Part shown: positions 1 to 8,877 of the stretch, in pieces
Numbering within the stretch: position 1 is the first letter of the stretch
Layout: every line of letters begins with the position of its first letter
Assembly (NCBI GenBank): GCA_031425695.1
Contig: JANPJV010000046.1
Location: 1-22,762 of the forward strand
Source of the DNA: JANPJV01 sp031425695
GTDB lineage: Bacteria; Pseudomonadota; Gammaproteobacteria; Xanthomonadales; SZUA-5
Length of the DNA: 22,762 nucleotides
Direction of reading: 5' to 3'
Made by a program: the position numbers and the translations under genes
Notes under the pieces: model-generated
Databases searched by the model: none
What the model saw: the letters and a program-made list of their open reading frames with translations, nothing else
What the model was told of the DNA's origin: nothing

Positions 1-395
1 TGCGCCGCCACCACCAAATCCGCGCAAACCACGCGCTCGCTCCCAACCGTTGCCGAACCATCCGTGACTCCACCAATCGAATGGAGCCAAGATCAGGCAG
101 CTACGGCTGAGGTTCTAGATGGGCGTGGTCGGACGGATACGTCGAAACGATGATTTGCCAGCGCCCGAACTCGGCACGACGCTCGGTCACGAAGCCAACT
201 CGGGCCGCTTCTCGTCCGCCCACGGGTTCTTAATTCGTTCTACGACGCTGAACGGCCGCTAGGCTCAACCATCACGAATATGTCAAATGCTAAACTCAAC
301 TACTAGATGTAGTAGAGTGACCCTGCCGCGTACGCATCATCTAGCACCCGGCATCGCTCTCTAGGATCCCTACACACCCTCTGCAAAAGGTCGTC
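1..395. other. Left edge, no convincing gene
   Basis: No supported gene is visible here. Forward frame 1 is open from the window edge to a TGA near position 152 and could be the tail of an upstream gene, but the roughly 50-residue product is low in complexity and matches nothing I recognise. A small hairpin (6-bp arms ctacta/tagtag, loop gatg) sits at 300-315, upstream of the KTSC gene. The stretch is less GC-rich toward its right end, which fits the edge of an acquired island. Confidence 0.5.
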
Positions 396-626
396 ATGAT
401 GGAACAGTACTTAAATTACAGTGGCGAGTCGGGTGTCCAGGAATTCGAAATTGGCCCCGAATTTATTGTACTGCGCTTCAAACGTAGCCCGACGCGGTAT
501 TTGTATGACTACTTTTCAGCTGGAAAAGAACGCGTTCTGGAAATGGTGCGCCTCGCCAAGACGGGACGCGGGTTGGCGACTTACGTTTCACGGCACGTCA
601 ACGGCATGTACGCACGCAAATACTAG
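396..626 (+). CDS. KTSC domain-like small protein
   Basis: This 76-residue protein has the layout of the KTSC family. A central 'Y-L-Y-D-Y' beta strand is followed by a helix with 'LAKTGRGL', then a C-terminal 'Y-x-x-x-x-V-x-x-x-Y'. KTSC domains are small single-domain proteins of uncertain function, sometimes linked to lysyl-tRNA synthetases or found in phage and plasmid neighbourhoods. An AAAAGG ribosome-binding site lies 5 nt before the first of two consecutive ATG codons; either could be the start. The gene converges on the OLD ATPase gene, with only 31 bp between the stop codons, and a weak hairpin (634-654) lies in that gap. It is the only rightward gene at the defence-island edge. The family call rests on motif layout only. 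Confidence 0.6.
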   Translation: MMEQYLNYSGESGVQEFEIGPEFIVLRFKRSPTRYLYDYFSAGKERVLEMVRLAKTGRGLATYVSRHVNGMYARKY

Positions 627-657
627 GGTGCTATTCGCAACTCGCGTTGGCGAACTG

Positions 658-2466
658 TCATAATATTCCGGCGATCTTTCTAACTTTGGAGAACGCCGCC
701 TTAACCGACGCCGGGATGTCGTTAGCGTCACAGCGTAAGGCCAATTTCGCCCCGACTTCCGGCTTGTTAACACTACTCCTCAATTCCTTGACGGCTTGTT
801 GTCGTACAACTTGGATCAACGTTTCCGAGAATTTCTGAGACGGCCTGAGGGCTTCGATGTCTGAGGGAATCCATTCCGCCATTGTTTCTCTTGGATAGTC
901 GTTGTTCAGAGTCGAAGCCCAAATCTCGTTTGAGAATTCATCCTCGAATTCCTTGGACCCAGCAAATGTGACATCGGCAAGTGTTATCCCGCAATCTCCC
1001 ATTGTAGACTGCGTGATTTTCGCGCTCGAACCATCCAGCTTGCAGTCCGAATCCAAAAGTAAATGTATCATCCCGGGACGGGCGGCGAAGAATATTTTCA
1101 CTACCGATCTCCAAGCACCGCACGTATCCAAGTTGACGATGCGAATACCATCAAGTTCCGGCAAACGTCCGAACAATTTCAAGTAAAAGATTGGGATGGA
1201 TCTTTCTTCGGTCAGGCCTTCAACGAGAAGGAACGCTCGCTCATACAAGAGCGCAAGATTGCTTAATCCGAGCTGGCGCCCAATTTCACCTAGTTCGGAG
1301 AGAACTCCTGTTTCGATGTTGCCCTTGCCGATCTGTTCAATCTCACGCTCGCCATTGGGCAACTCTCGTATGATGCGGATTGTCTCGGGCGGGGCGCTAT
1401 CAATTAGAGTCACCGCGTGGGTTGCGATTATGATTTGAACGGAATCGTCGTGTGATCGAGCAGCGCAAATTGCAGAGTACAGGGCACGCTGCGCTGAATA
1501 GTGCAGATTTGCGTCGGGCTCGTCGTACATGCGGAGACAGGCCTGATTATCAACCGACTTGGAACGAGCGTGCTGGATTGCTATCCACGCACGCCTTCTC
1601 GTGCCTTGACCCAATTCTCCCAGTCGCTGAAATCCCTGACCAAAGTCAACTCGGAGTTCGCCCCTGACTTGCGGCTTCCTAAAGTCCACCTCGAAAGAGG
1701 CATCCACTGCTTGGAGGCCTTTCATAACGTCCAGCATGGGCTGGCGCAATTTATTGATTTGCGCGGCAATTGCATTCTGCGCGACGCTTCTTGCATCGCT
1801 GAACGCCGCCGGCTGATCCTCTTGGTAGATCGCGAGTTCAGACCTGACTGCATCAGCTATTCCGGCTTGTGCTTGTGAATCTGGGTCGTCGTAATCCCCG
1901 GACGTAATTCTCGAAACTGTTGGGATGGACTCAGCCAGTTCGCTCGCGTTGGTCACAAGCCATTTTTCTGATACGGGAATTGTTCCGCTTGCTGCAAGCG
2001 CCAAAAGTTGCTCGCCTCTGGCACCAGCGTTTGACGCGGGATTCACACCCAGAGACGAGAGTATTTCTGACTGTTCCCCGGCCTTCAACTTTGCAAAACC
2101 GTCGATCCGGGCGTCCGTAAATCCTTGCCCAAGGATCTCCAGTCGAGATGATGTATCTCGCAGAATGGTTCGTCTTATCGAGAAATGCATCGGGTCTACA
2201 ATCTTGAATTTGGCGGGCAGGTCGTTGCACGCTTGCCTGAACGTGCCAGTTATTTCAATTGGTTCGCCCAGCCTTACGTCGTCGGCAACATATCGTCGGA
2301 AGTCAGTAACCTGTGGACGGCGTTTTTCTAGCAATATTTCAATGGCCTCCAAGAGTGAGGTCTTTCCAACGTCGTTCTCGCCAACGAGAATTACCAAGCT
2401 CTGGCAGCCGCACAGTGCTACATCGGCAAACGACCGGAAGTTCTTTATACGAATTTCGACTAGCAT
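658..2466 (-). CDS. OLD-family ATPase with TOPRIM nuclease domain
   Basis: This 602-residue protein joins an SMC/ABC-like ATPase to a TOPRIM domain, the layout of OLD (overcoming lysogenization defect) family nucleases. Visible landmarks are Walker A GENDVGKTS (residues 29-37), an LGQGT signature-like segment near 285-289, Walker B 'MYDEPDANLH' (313-322), an H-loop histidine at 350, the TOPRIM glutamate in 'LLVEGLTEE' (416) and the acidic 'LLLDSDCK' (D472, D474). OLD proteins act as ATP-dependent DNA nucleases, and relatives such as the Gabija GajA subunit are anti-phage effectors. It starts 30 bp after the methyltransferase stop on the same strand with a GAGG site before the ATG, so it is probably the last gene of the restriction-modification operon. 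No UvrD-like GajB partner is seen, so calling it Gabija would be wrong. Base composition is lower in GC than the metabolic genes to the right, consistent with transfer. Confidence 0.85.
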   Translation of the reverse strand: MLVEIRIKNFRSFADVALCGCQSLVILVGENDVGKTSLLEAIEILLEKRRPQVTDFRRYVADDVRLGEPIEITGTFRQACNDLPAKFKIVDPMHFSIRRTILRDTSSRLEILGQGFTDARIDGFAKLKAGEQSEILSSLGVNPASNAGARGEQLLALAASGTIPVSEKWLVTNASELAESIPTVSRITSGDYDDPDSQAQAGIADAVRSELAIYQEDQPAAFSDARSVAQNAIAAQINKLRQPMLDVMKGLQAVDASFEVDFRKPQVRGELRVDFGQGFQRLGELGQGTRRRAWIAIQHARSKSVDNQACLRMYDEPDANLHYSAQRALYSAICAARSHDDSVQIIIATHAVTLIDSAPPETIRIIRELPNGEREIEQIGKGNIETGVLSELGEIGRQLGLSNLALLYERAFLLVEGLTEERSIPIFYLKLFGRLPELDGIRIVNLDTCGAWRSVVKIFFAARPGMIHLLLDSDCKLDGSSAKITQSTMGDCGITLADVTFAGSKEFEDEFSNEIWASTLNNDYPRETMAEWIPSDIEALRPSQKFSETLIQVVRQQAVKELRSSVNKPEVGAKLALRCDANDIPASVKAAFSKVRKIAGIL

Positions 2467-2496
2467 CTGAGCCTCGAAGAGACCGCGACTGACAAA

Positions 2497-4827
2497 TCAA
2501 CCGACATTGACTGGCACTAGGGTCATCGTGTCGTTCCCAAATATATCGATGACTTTGACCGCAACCGTATATCGTCCCGGCCGGTCGTAAGTGTGTAGCG
2601 CGGAGGTGAGTTCGATTTCGCGGTTCTTGCGGGTTCGAAAGCTCTGCCATTCGTTTTCGAAGATGAAGCCGCCGGTCCAGCGTTCTTCGAATTCGAGGGG
2701 CATGTCGATTTGGCCGTGTTCGAAGCCAGGGAGGACGCCGCCGAGGCCGGCGGCGACGGGGACTTTGATGATTTCTTTGCGACTGAGGTAGTCGAAGTCG
2801 ACGGCCCAGTAGTCGACCCAGTCGGTCCAGTGGCGGGTAAGGCGAGTGCGGGTGATGACGCCGTCCTTGCTCTTGCTGACCTTGACCAGTTGACCTTGCT
2901 CGCAGACGACTTCGCTCTTGCCGTCCTTGATGCCAGCGATGGCGGCGTTTGCGGCGCCCTGGTTGTAGTAGACCGAGAAATCAGTGAGTTCGATCTGTAG
3001 TGCGAACTTGCTGCCTTTGACGTAGCGCGGGGTGGCCTCGACGAAGCTGATGTCGTGAAAGACCACCTGACCCTTGTCGACCGCGCGCTTGTCGAAGACT
3101 TCGGCCGGGATGTACTTGGGCGTGAGATCGATGCCCTTGCCTTTGGCTTCTTCGAGTACTGCTGGGAACAGGCCCATCTCGAACTCGAAAGCGAGGACGT
3201 CGACGCGCGTGGCGCCGCGCTTGCGGCATTCGGTGATCACTTCCTCGACGAACATGCGCCCGACCGGCAGGTTGATCGGGCCTATCACCACCAGCCGTGA
3301 ACTGAGCTTGCCGTGGAAGAAGGGATCGTTCGCAAGCGCCTCGGCCTTGTAGGCACGCAAGATCAGGTCGCGGAAGTCGCGTTCCTTCTGGGCGAGCGCT
3401 TGTTCGCGCTGCGATGGGTTCAAGCGCCCACCGACGTTCAAGTAGGCTTGGCGCTCGTAGCGTCCGAGGTTCAGGACCTCGAACGCGCGGAACGGCTTGT
3501 CAGCGGCCTTGAGCTCGCGCTGGACACCGATCAGGCGCTTCCGTGTGGTGTGGACTCCGAACTTTCCGAGATCGGTAGCTATCCACTTGCGGCCAAGCTT
3601 TTCTGCCGCTGCCGCAGTTGTCCCTGATCCGACAAAGAAATCCGCAATTAGATCACCGGGCGCCGTGCTGGTACGTATTATCCGTTCTAGTAACGCTTCG
3701 GGCTTCTGAGTTGGGTATCCAATTCGCTCCTCGCCACTTATTCCACGCAACATTTGAATATCATCCCAAAGATCTTGAAGCGGAACGCCTTTGCTCTCGT
3801 CTAAATAACGCTTCATGTATGGCATGCCGGACGCGGAGTAAACTATCTTGCCAGCGGCGTCCATCTGAACCATTTTTTCGTAGGAATACGCCCAATATCT
3901 TCCTGCAGGAGGTTTAGCTCCCTTCCAGTCGTACTTGGTGTTTCCGCCCGCCTTTCTCGCAGTTAGATCTGCTTTGTTGTACCTGCGACCGGTGTGTTCT
4001 TCGATGTTTCTATACCACTTTTCTACGGTTGTAATTGGCAATGGGCTGAAAGTTTGATTCCAAACGTATGAGTCAGCCTTTGAGTAAATGTATATAAGGT
4101 CATGAATTTTTCCACAGAACTCCGCGCCCTGACCTACGTCGTTGTGAGAATCGGACCGCTTCCATACAATTTCATTAATGAATCTGTCCCGACCAAATAT
4201 TTCATCACACACCGATCTGATGTACGAGTTTACCCGCGGGTCGCAATGGACATAAATTGTGCCGTCGGCATGCAGGAGGTCGCGCATTAAAACAAGCCGT
4301 TCGTAGATCATCGCAATAAACGAGTCAGCCCCTCGCCCCCAAGTATCTCGATACGCAATCTGTTCCAGCAGATTAGGCTCTTTGTGAAAGGTCTCACCAC
4401 CAATCTCAATATCCATCGAGAAATCCGCACCGACATCGAACGGCGGATCGATATAGATCAGCTTGAGCCCACCGGCCTCCTCGATCTGCTTGCGTAGAGC
4501 GCCGGATTTGAGCGAGGACAGGATGAGCTTGTTGTCGCCCCAGATCAGCTTGTTGGTCCAGCCCTGCAACTGTCGTCCGCGACCATCGAACAGCTCGCCC
4601 TGGTGCTTGGTTTCCTTGCGCGGCTCGTCGATATGCTCAAGCGTCTGGAACGGCAGCACCGTGGTGCAAACGTCGGCAGTCTTGCCGTTCCACACCAGCT
4701 CCACTTCGCGCTTGTCCTCGAACAGGATGAAGCGATATTTCTCCGGCAGCGGCCGCCCGGCCTGGATCAACTGCGTCAGGTCGCGCTTTTCGGCATCGGT
4801 CAGTTCGTAAGCGGGCGCTTTGGCCAT
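2497..4827 (-). CDS. mod: Type III-like site-specific DNA methyltransferase (Mod, beta class)
   Basis: This 776-residue protein is an S-adenosylmethionine-dependent amino-methyltransferase, probably adenine-N6. The motif order is that of the beta class: 'WGDN' (96-99), catalytic motif IV DPPF (127-130), a target-recognition region of roughly 215-365, 'YPTQKPEALLERI' (371-383), then the AdoMet motif I 'FFVGSGTT' (397-404). A long C-terminal extension of about 350 residues follows. An in-frame ORF reaches 5127, but the product from 4827 begins with a family-like N-terminus, whereas the upstream extension reads through the HEPN gene and a hairpin and looks non-coding. Mod should supply sequence recognition and self-protection for the Res subunit encoded upstream (6075-8861). 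The middle of the gene is strikingly AT-rich: spot counts give 25/60 G+C at 3721-3780 and 4021-4080, against 38/60 at 3361-3420 and 4561-4620. This suggests exchange of the recognition domain. Confidence 0.9.
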   Translation of the reverse strand: MAKAPAYELTDAEKRDLTQLIQAGRPLPEKYRFILFEDKREVELVWNGKTADVCTTVLPFQTLEHIDEPRKETKHQGELFDGRGRQLQGWTNKLIWGDNKLILSSLKSGALRKQIEEAGGLKLIYIDPPFDVGADFSMDIEIGGETFHKEPNLLEQIAYRDTWGRGADSFIAMIYERLVLMRDLLHADGTIYVHCDPRVNSYIRSVCDEIFGRDRFINEIVWKRSDSHNDVGQGAEFCGKIHDLIYIYSKADSYVWNQTFSPLPITTVEKWYRNIEEHTGRRYNKADLTARKAGGNTKYDWKGAKPPAGRYWAYSYEKMVQMDAAGKIVYSASGMPYMKRYLDESKGVPLQDLWDDIQMLRGISGEERIGYPTQKPEALLERIIRTSTAPGDLIADFFVGSGTTAAAAEKLGRKWIATDLGKFGVHTTRKRLIGVQRELKAADKPFRAFEVLNLGRYERQAYLNVGGRLNPSQREQALAQKERDFRDLILRAYKAEALANDPFFHGKLSSRLVVIGPINLPVGRMFVEEVITECRKRGATRVDVLAFEFEMGLFPAVLEEAKGKGIDLTPKYIPAEVFDKRAVDKGQVVFHDISFVEATPRYVKGSKFALQIELTDFSVYYNQGAANAAIAGIKDGKSEVVCEQGQLVKVSKSKDGVITRTRLTRHWTDWVDYWAVDFDYLSRKEIIKVPVAAGLGGVLPGFEHGQIDMPLEFEERWTGGFIFENEWQSFRTRKNREIELTSALHTYDRPGRYTVAVKVIDIFGNDTMTLVPVNVG

Positions 4828-4900
4828 GGGGCAAGAAGACCTGTAGTGCTTGTGAGGGCTGCGTGCGACGATTTTCTCTGCTGTTTCGGTGATGCTGAAA

Positions 4901-4937
4901 TGAACGAACCATTCGGAAAAGCCGAATGGTTCGTTCA
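4901..4937 (-). terminator. Perfect 16-bp stem-loop between HEPN and mod
   Basis: The two arms, 4901-4916 and 4922-4937, are exact reverse complements (core cgaaccattcgg), with a 5-nt loop. On the minus strand the hairpin lies 44 nt after the HEPN stop and about 74 nt before the mod start, and is followed by a short TTT. It could be an attenuator or partial terminator that sets mod apart from the upstream toxin-antitoxin-like pair, or an RNA processing site. The U-tract is too short for a confident rho-independent terminator. Confidence 0.5.
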
Positions 4938-4981
4938 CAAGGCTCCGCGATCGTCTGCGAGAGCCAAGAACTCCGCCGGTG

Positions 4982-5422
4982 TCATTGAAGCTCTGGATGA
5001 TGAACCGCGAGCCAAGCCTGTAAGTCCACCAGGAGTTCAGTCGCCGCGGCGATCGCCTCAGTGACTTCGCTCGCCTCGGGATCGTCGCCGATGTAGTCGA
5101 TGACATTGCGCTTTCGACGCAAGGCATCGAGAACCTGCATGCGGCGTGGATCGAGTCCGATGCTGTGAACCAGCGACTGGACCATGGTCATGTGGTGTCC
5201 GCTTTCGCTGGTGCTCGGCCGGAAACCATTGGCGAACAGCGCCGCCTGGGCGGATTGCATGATTGCGGTGTAGGCGCAGGTGTATCGGTTCGCGGCGGAG
5301 TTTGTGGCGTTCGCGGCGTCGCGCAGATTGCGTGCGGCGGCATTGAGCAGTTTGACGATCTCAGTGCGCGTCGGCGCATGCGCTTTGAGTCGCCCGATGC
5401 GCGCGAGATTCTCAAGCGACAT
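4982..5422 (-). CDS. HEPN-domain protein (partner of MNT)
   Basis: This 146-residue, mostly helical protein has HEPN features: a conserved helix with 'YTAIMQSAQAALFANGFRP', and a second helical hairpin ending in 'ALRRKRNVIDY' (residues 100-110), which corresponds to the R-x(4-6)-H motif of HEPN RNases. Here R105-N106 is followed by D-Y rather than histidine, so the canonical catalytic histidine is missing. The same 'R-x-x-x-D-Y' arrangement occurs in several non-classical HEPN families. Its start lies inside the end of the MNT gene (11-bp overlap), implying translational coupling, the usual arrangement of MNT/HEPN toxin-antitoxin pairs. It probably forms a complex with the nucleotidyltransferase. 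Whether it is an active RNase cannot be decided from sequence. Confidence 0.75.
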   Translation of the reverse strand: MSLENLARIGRLKAHAPTRTEIVKLLNAAARNLRDAANATNSAANRYTCAYTAIMQSAQAALFANGFRPSTSESGHHMTMVQSLVHSIGLDPRRMQVLDALRRKRNVIDYIGDDPEASEVTEAIAAATELLVDLQAWLAVHHPELQ

Positions 5423-6023
5423 CGGGCTCTCCGAGTACAGGCAGCGTGGGTTCGCTCAGCACACGGGCAACGAATCCCTCATCCAGCCGGCGCGCGCGGA
5501 ATTCGTCAGGATGCATCACCACGGCGTTGACCTCGCGGCCCAGGCGCTCATGGCATGGATGCAATGCCGCGACCACATCGGCAAAGCGAACGCTGCCCAC
5601 CACCATCAGATCGATATCGCTGCCGGGTCCTTCGCTCGCATTCGCCACCGAGCCGAACACGAAAGCTTGCTCGATTTGATCCGCGAACGGTGCCAGCGCG
5701 TCGCGCAGGACGTCCGCCAGCCCCACCGACTTGCGCAAGATCGATTGCAACTCAGGAAAGATCGGGCAGCGTCGCTCCGCCTGGTAATGCAACTGGTTGC
5801 CCACACGCCGCGAATGCACCAGCCCCGCCACCTCCATCCGTTTGAGCTCACGATGGGCAGTACCGGCGTTGACATTCGCCAGCCGCTCCAACTCGCGCAG
5901 GTGGAAAGAGCGATCAGGCCGCATCAGCAGCACCGCCAACAGGCGCAGGTGGTAGGCCGAGAACAACAACGCCGCCGGTGTCGAGGGCGAGGCGCGTTGG
6001 TTTGGTCGAACTTCTGTTGTCAT
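5412..6023 (-). CDS. Winged-helix + minimal nucleotidyltransferase (MNT antitoxin type)
   Basis: The protein has two domains. Residues about 18-80 form a winged-helix DNA-binding domain ('FHLRELERLANVNAGTAHRE' and 'MEVAGLVHSRRVGNQLHY'). Residues about 115-200 form a minimal nucleotidyltransferase with the GS-x10-D-x-D signature (G124-S125, D136, D138). MNT proteins partner HEPN toxins; some neutralise them by adding nucleotides to the HEPN tyrosine. The fused winged helix suggests the protein also regulates transcription, perhaps of its own operon. The frame extends to a TTG at 6062, 13 bp after the res stop. I prefer the ATG at 6023 because it gives a 203-residue protein with a normal N-terminus, but neither start has a strong ribosome-binding site. 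It lies directly downstream of res and overlaps the HEPN gene. Confidence 0.8.
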   Translation of the reverse strand: MTTEVRPNQRASPSTPAALLFSAYHLRLLAVLLMRPDRSFHLRELERLANVNAGTAHRELKRMEVAGLVHSRRVGNQLHYQAERRCPIFPELQSILRKSVGLADVLRDALAPFADQIEQAFVFGSVANASEGPGSDIDLMVVGSVRFADVVAALHPCHERLGREVNAVVMHPDEFRARRLDEGFVARVLSEPTLPVLGEPDVA

Positions 6024-6074
6024 ATGGACGACGATTGTTCTCCACTGGACAACTTCCTGCAAGCGGCCTGCGCA

Positions 6075-8861
6075 TCATCCCGCGCTCTGATAGTCGGTGA
6101 AGCCAGTTACCAGTGCGCCGAACGAGGAGGGCGGGTTGCGTTCGTAGCCGCTCTGGTCGACATACACGAAGCGATAGGCGGGACCACCTTGCGCGCGGCT
6201 GGCAGCAGTCGCATCGGCGCACCACTGGCGCAAGCGATGCATTTTCTGCGGCAGGTCGATCTCCACGAAGCCCTTGGTTTCGATGATCCACACAGTGCCG
6301 TCACCCGTCTTTACCAAGAAATCCGGGATGTAATTCGAGAGGTCGCCATCGGCGCGCACGTAGTCCACCTTGAAGCCGACGGCCAAATAATTTTTGGCGA
6401 AGCTCACGATGTCGGGAGCCTCGTCCAAAAAGCGCGCGAACTTCAGCTCGAAGGCACCCGCTTTCACTTCGCCGACGATCTTGCTGAAGATCGATTTCTT
6501 GGGCTGCAGGTAGTCGCGGTTCTCAGTGCGGAAGGGGCGAGTGTCGCGCAGGCGGATAAAGTCTTCGATGCGTGAGCTGCCAGTGTCCTGCACGGTCAAC
6601 GAATTGATTGCCGACTTGAAGCTGTCGAAGATGATCTTGCTGGCGGCGGATTCGGACAAGTTGCGCAGTACGACCGGATCTTCGAGATCCACCGGCGAAT
6701 CCTCGAAGAGATGGCCGGCGATGAACTCTTTCACCTTGGGATACAGCAAGTCGTAGCCGCCGACGAGACGTAGCTCACGAAGAAGTTGGCGGGCGAAGAA
6801 GGCGACTACTGAGCGGTAGTCCACCGGCCCACCGACATCGAGCTGGACAGTGTGGTGAACGGCATCGTCGAGCATCGTCTTGAAGACGATCTCGCGCGTC
6901 TCTTCGGGCGTGAATGCCTTCAGTGCCAGCCGGTTGTTCTTGAATCCAGGTGGTTCGAGATCGGCCAAGTCGCGGAATTCGCGATTGAAGCGACGCGATA
7001 GCCTGGGCAGCTGAATGTCGAGCGCTTCCAGATCCTTGTCCGGATTCTCGTTGTCGATTTCGACCACCAGCGAGTCCTTGCGATCGGTTCCTTTGCCCAT
7101 CGGCACCCGCTCGAACTCAATGCCCTCGGTCTTGATCGATTCAACGAATTCCATGAAGGCGGGCGTACCCATCACCGATACGTGCTCGGGCGCATCGCTG
7201 CCGAAATACATGCGGCGCAGGCCTCGGCCGAGGGTCTGTTCTGGAAGGATGTTGCTCTTGGATGTGTACGCGCGCAGGCCAACGATCGTCGTGACATTAC
7301 GGACGTCCCAGCCCTCCTTGAGCATCAGGACCGAGACGATGGCTTTGTAGGGACTCGCCCAAGCGTCGATGTCATTTGACGCTTTACGCAGAATTTCCAG
7401 TTCCTCTTTGCTCTTGCCCGATGAGGCCTCCGAAATTTCACCGTTGGCCTTGGTGTGAATGACCAGCACCGCGCCCTGCAGCTCGGCGCAAGTACGCTCC
7501 AGATAGGCGCCCACCTCGTCGCAGTTGCGCGTGTCGTCGACCATCACGAACAGGACCGCCTTTTTGCCAAGCCCCTGATGCTCGGCAAAGCTTTTGCGCC
7601 ATTCTTCAATGCCGAGCTGCAGGAAGTCGGCGTACCGCTCGCTGAAGATGGCGCTCTGATGCTCCTGCAGGCGTGCGCAACTCGCTGCATCCGGCAATGT
7701 CGGATGCTTGACCACGTTCTGGTGGATCGCCTCGACCAGCGGGTAGTCCGATACCGTCTGCACGAAGATCGCGCCGTTATCGTGCTTAGGGGTCGCAGTC
7801 ACATCGATCTGCAACGACAGCTTGCAATCTTTTTGCAACATGCGGTGATGGATGTCTTGGATGCTTTTGAACCAGGCCATGCGCGCGTCGTGGACGTGAT
7901 GAGCCTCGTCGTTGAAGACGGCCAGTTCGTCAATCTCGCGCACGATTTCACCCAAGTCGGTTTTGCTGTCCGTCGTCTTGCCGACGGGCTTGGGGCCGAA
8001 GGGATCGAGGAAATAGTCGCGCAGGTCGTCGTCGTCAAGCGAGGGCTCTACGACGTCGCCGATATAGACGCGGTGGATATTCGTCAGGAACAGATTGCCG
8101 GTGGGGCGCACAACGCGCACGTCGTCCTGGATGTGCAGGCTCACCTGAAAGTCATCGCGCCAGTTCCGCCCTTGAAAACCGTTATCCGGGAGGATTGGAT
8201 CGTTGAAAAATATTTTCAGTCCATCGAAATCGGTGCGCAAACGATCGAGGACGATAATGTTTGGGGCAATTAGCAGGATGTTGCGGGCAAGCGTGGAGTC
8301 CGGCTCATAGAGCTTGTGGAAATAGCTCCAAGCGATCAAGAGTGAAAGGACTTTGGTCTTTCCGGCGCCAGTGGCCATCTTTGTCACGTAGCGGGGCCAG
8401 CTTTCGTCGAACATTCCGGCTGACACGGCGCCCGAGGCATCGAACCGCATCAAGTCGAACTTGTCACGAACGCGGCGAACATCATGAAGCCAAATGACGG
8501 TCTCAACGGCTTCCCGTTGTGCGAAATAGTACTCGAAAGTCGATAGTGAGCCGTCTGCCTGTTCGGTCAAATGCTGGTTGTGAAACCACCACTGGAGAAG
8601 GGCCTTTGATGTCGGTGAAGCGCCCGGATAGTTTTCGGCGCGCCACGCGCTGACTTCGGTTCGAATGTTTGCAACCAGCGGAGGAAGGAGCTTTTCATAC
8701 CCCTTTCGAAGATCTTCATCGGCGGGGAACCAACGTTCCTTGGGGTCGAGAACCGCATAGGGCGACTTGGGTAGATTAGGATGGATCGCCATTGCGGCCT
8801 CGTAGGTATTCGCCACTAGAGAATGGACGAATGGGTGAATGAGCTCAGTCAGCTTGAACAC
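6075..8861 (-). CDS. res: Type III-like restriction enzyme Res subunit (DEAD/DEAH helicase-nuclease)
   Basis: This 928-residue protein combines a superfamily 2 helicase with a C-terminal nuclease, as in type III restriction subunits. Walker A 'MATGAGKTKVL' is at 162-172 and the DEAH box 'NDEAHH' at 317-322. Later comes 'EQTLGRGLRRM', a helicase motif VI-like segment. A PD-(D/E)xK site is visible near the end: P846-D847 and 'IIETKG' with E861 and K863. In this family ATP-driven movement along DNA leads to cleavage when the Mod partner finds unmodified sites. The longest frame starts at a GTG (8861) with a GAGG 10 nt upstream; an in-frame ATG at 8792 is the alternative. The order is unusual: res precedes mod, and the MNT/HEPN pair lies between them, whereas classical type III operons run mod-res. 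Confidence 0.88.
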   Translation of the reverse strand: MFKLTELIHPFVHSLVANTYEAAMAIHPNLPKSPYAVLDPKERWFPADEDLRKGYEKLLPPLVANIRTEVSAWRAENYPGASPTSKALLQWWFHNQHLTEQADGSLSTFEYYFAQREAVETVIWLHDVRRVRDKFDLMRFDASGAVSAGMFDESWPRYVTKMATGAGKTKVLSLLIAWSYFHKLYEPDSTLARNILLIAPNIIVLDRLRTDFDGLKIFFNDPILPDNGFQGRNWRDDFQVSLHIQDDVRVVRPTGNLFLTNIHRVYIGDVVEPSLDDDDLRDYFLDPFGPKPVGKTTDSKTDLGEIVREIDELAVFNDEAHHVHDARMAWFKSIQDIHHRMLQKDCKLSLQIDVTATPKHDNGAIFVQTVSDYPLVEAIHQNVVKHPTLPDAASCARLQEHQSAIFSERYADFLQLGIEEWRKSFAEHQGLGKKAVLFVMVDDTRNCDEVGAYLERTCAELQGAVLVIHTKANGEISEASSGKSKEELEILRKASNDIDAWASPYKAIVSVLMLKEGWDVRNVTTIVGLRAYTSKSNILPEQTLGRGLRRMYFGSDAPEHVSVMGTPAFMEFVESIKTEGIEFERVPMGKGTDRKDSLVVEIDNENPDKDLEALDIQLPRLSRRFNREFRDLADLEPPGFKNNRLALKAFTPEETREIVFKTMLDDAVHHTVQLDVGGPVDYRSVVAFFARQLLRELRLVGGYDLLYPKVKEFIAGHLFEDSPVDLEDPVVLRNLSESAASKIIFDSFKSAINSLTVQDTGSSRIEDFIRLRDTRPFRTENRDYLQPKKSIFSKIVGEVKAGAFELKFARFLDEAPDIVSFAKNYLAVGFKVDYVRADGDLSNYIPDFLVKTGDGTVWIIETKGFVEIDLPQKMHRLRQWCADATAASRAQGGPAYRFVYVDQSGYERNPPSSFGALVTGFTDYQSAG

Positions 8862-8863
8862 TG

Positions 8864-8877
8864 CCGAGGTACCTCGG
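8864..8877. promoter_or_regulatory. 14-bp perfect palindrome at the res start
   Basis: CCGAGGTACCTCGG is a perfect palindrome ending 2 bp upstream of the res GTG start, and it includes the probable ribosome-binding site. It lies in the 103-bp gap between the WYL regulator gene and res, so it could be an operator for the WYL protein or the winged-helix MNT, or a small RNA hairpin masking translation initiation. No binding evidence exists in the sequence itself. Confidence 0.4.

Noticed and set aside
658..2466. Gabija system based on the OLD nuclease
   Set aside because: Gabija needs an adjacent UvrD-like GajB helicase; the only helicase nearby is the type III-like Res subunit.
5280..6575. 431-codon plus-strand frame across the MNT and res genes
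   Set aside because: It runs antisense through two well-supported genes and its product lacks any domain.
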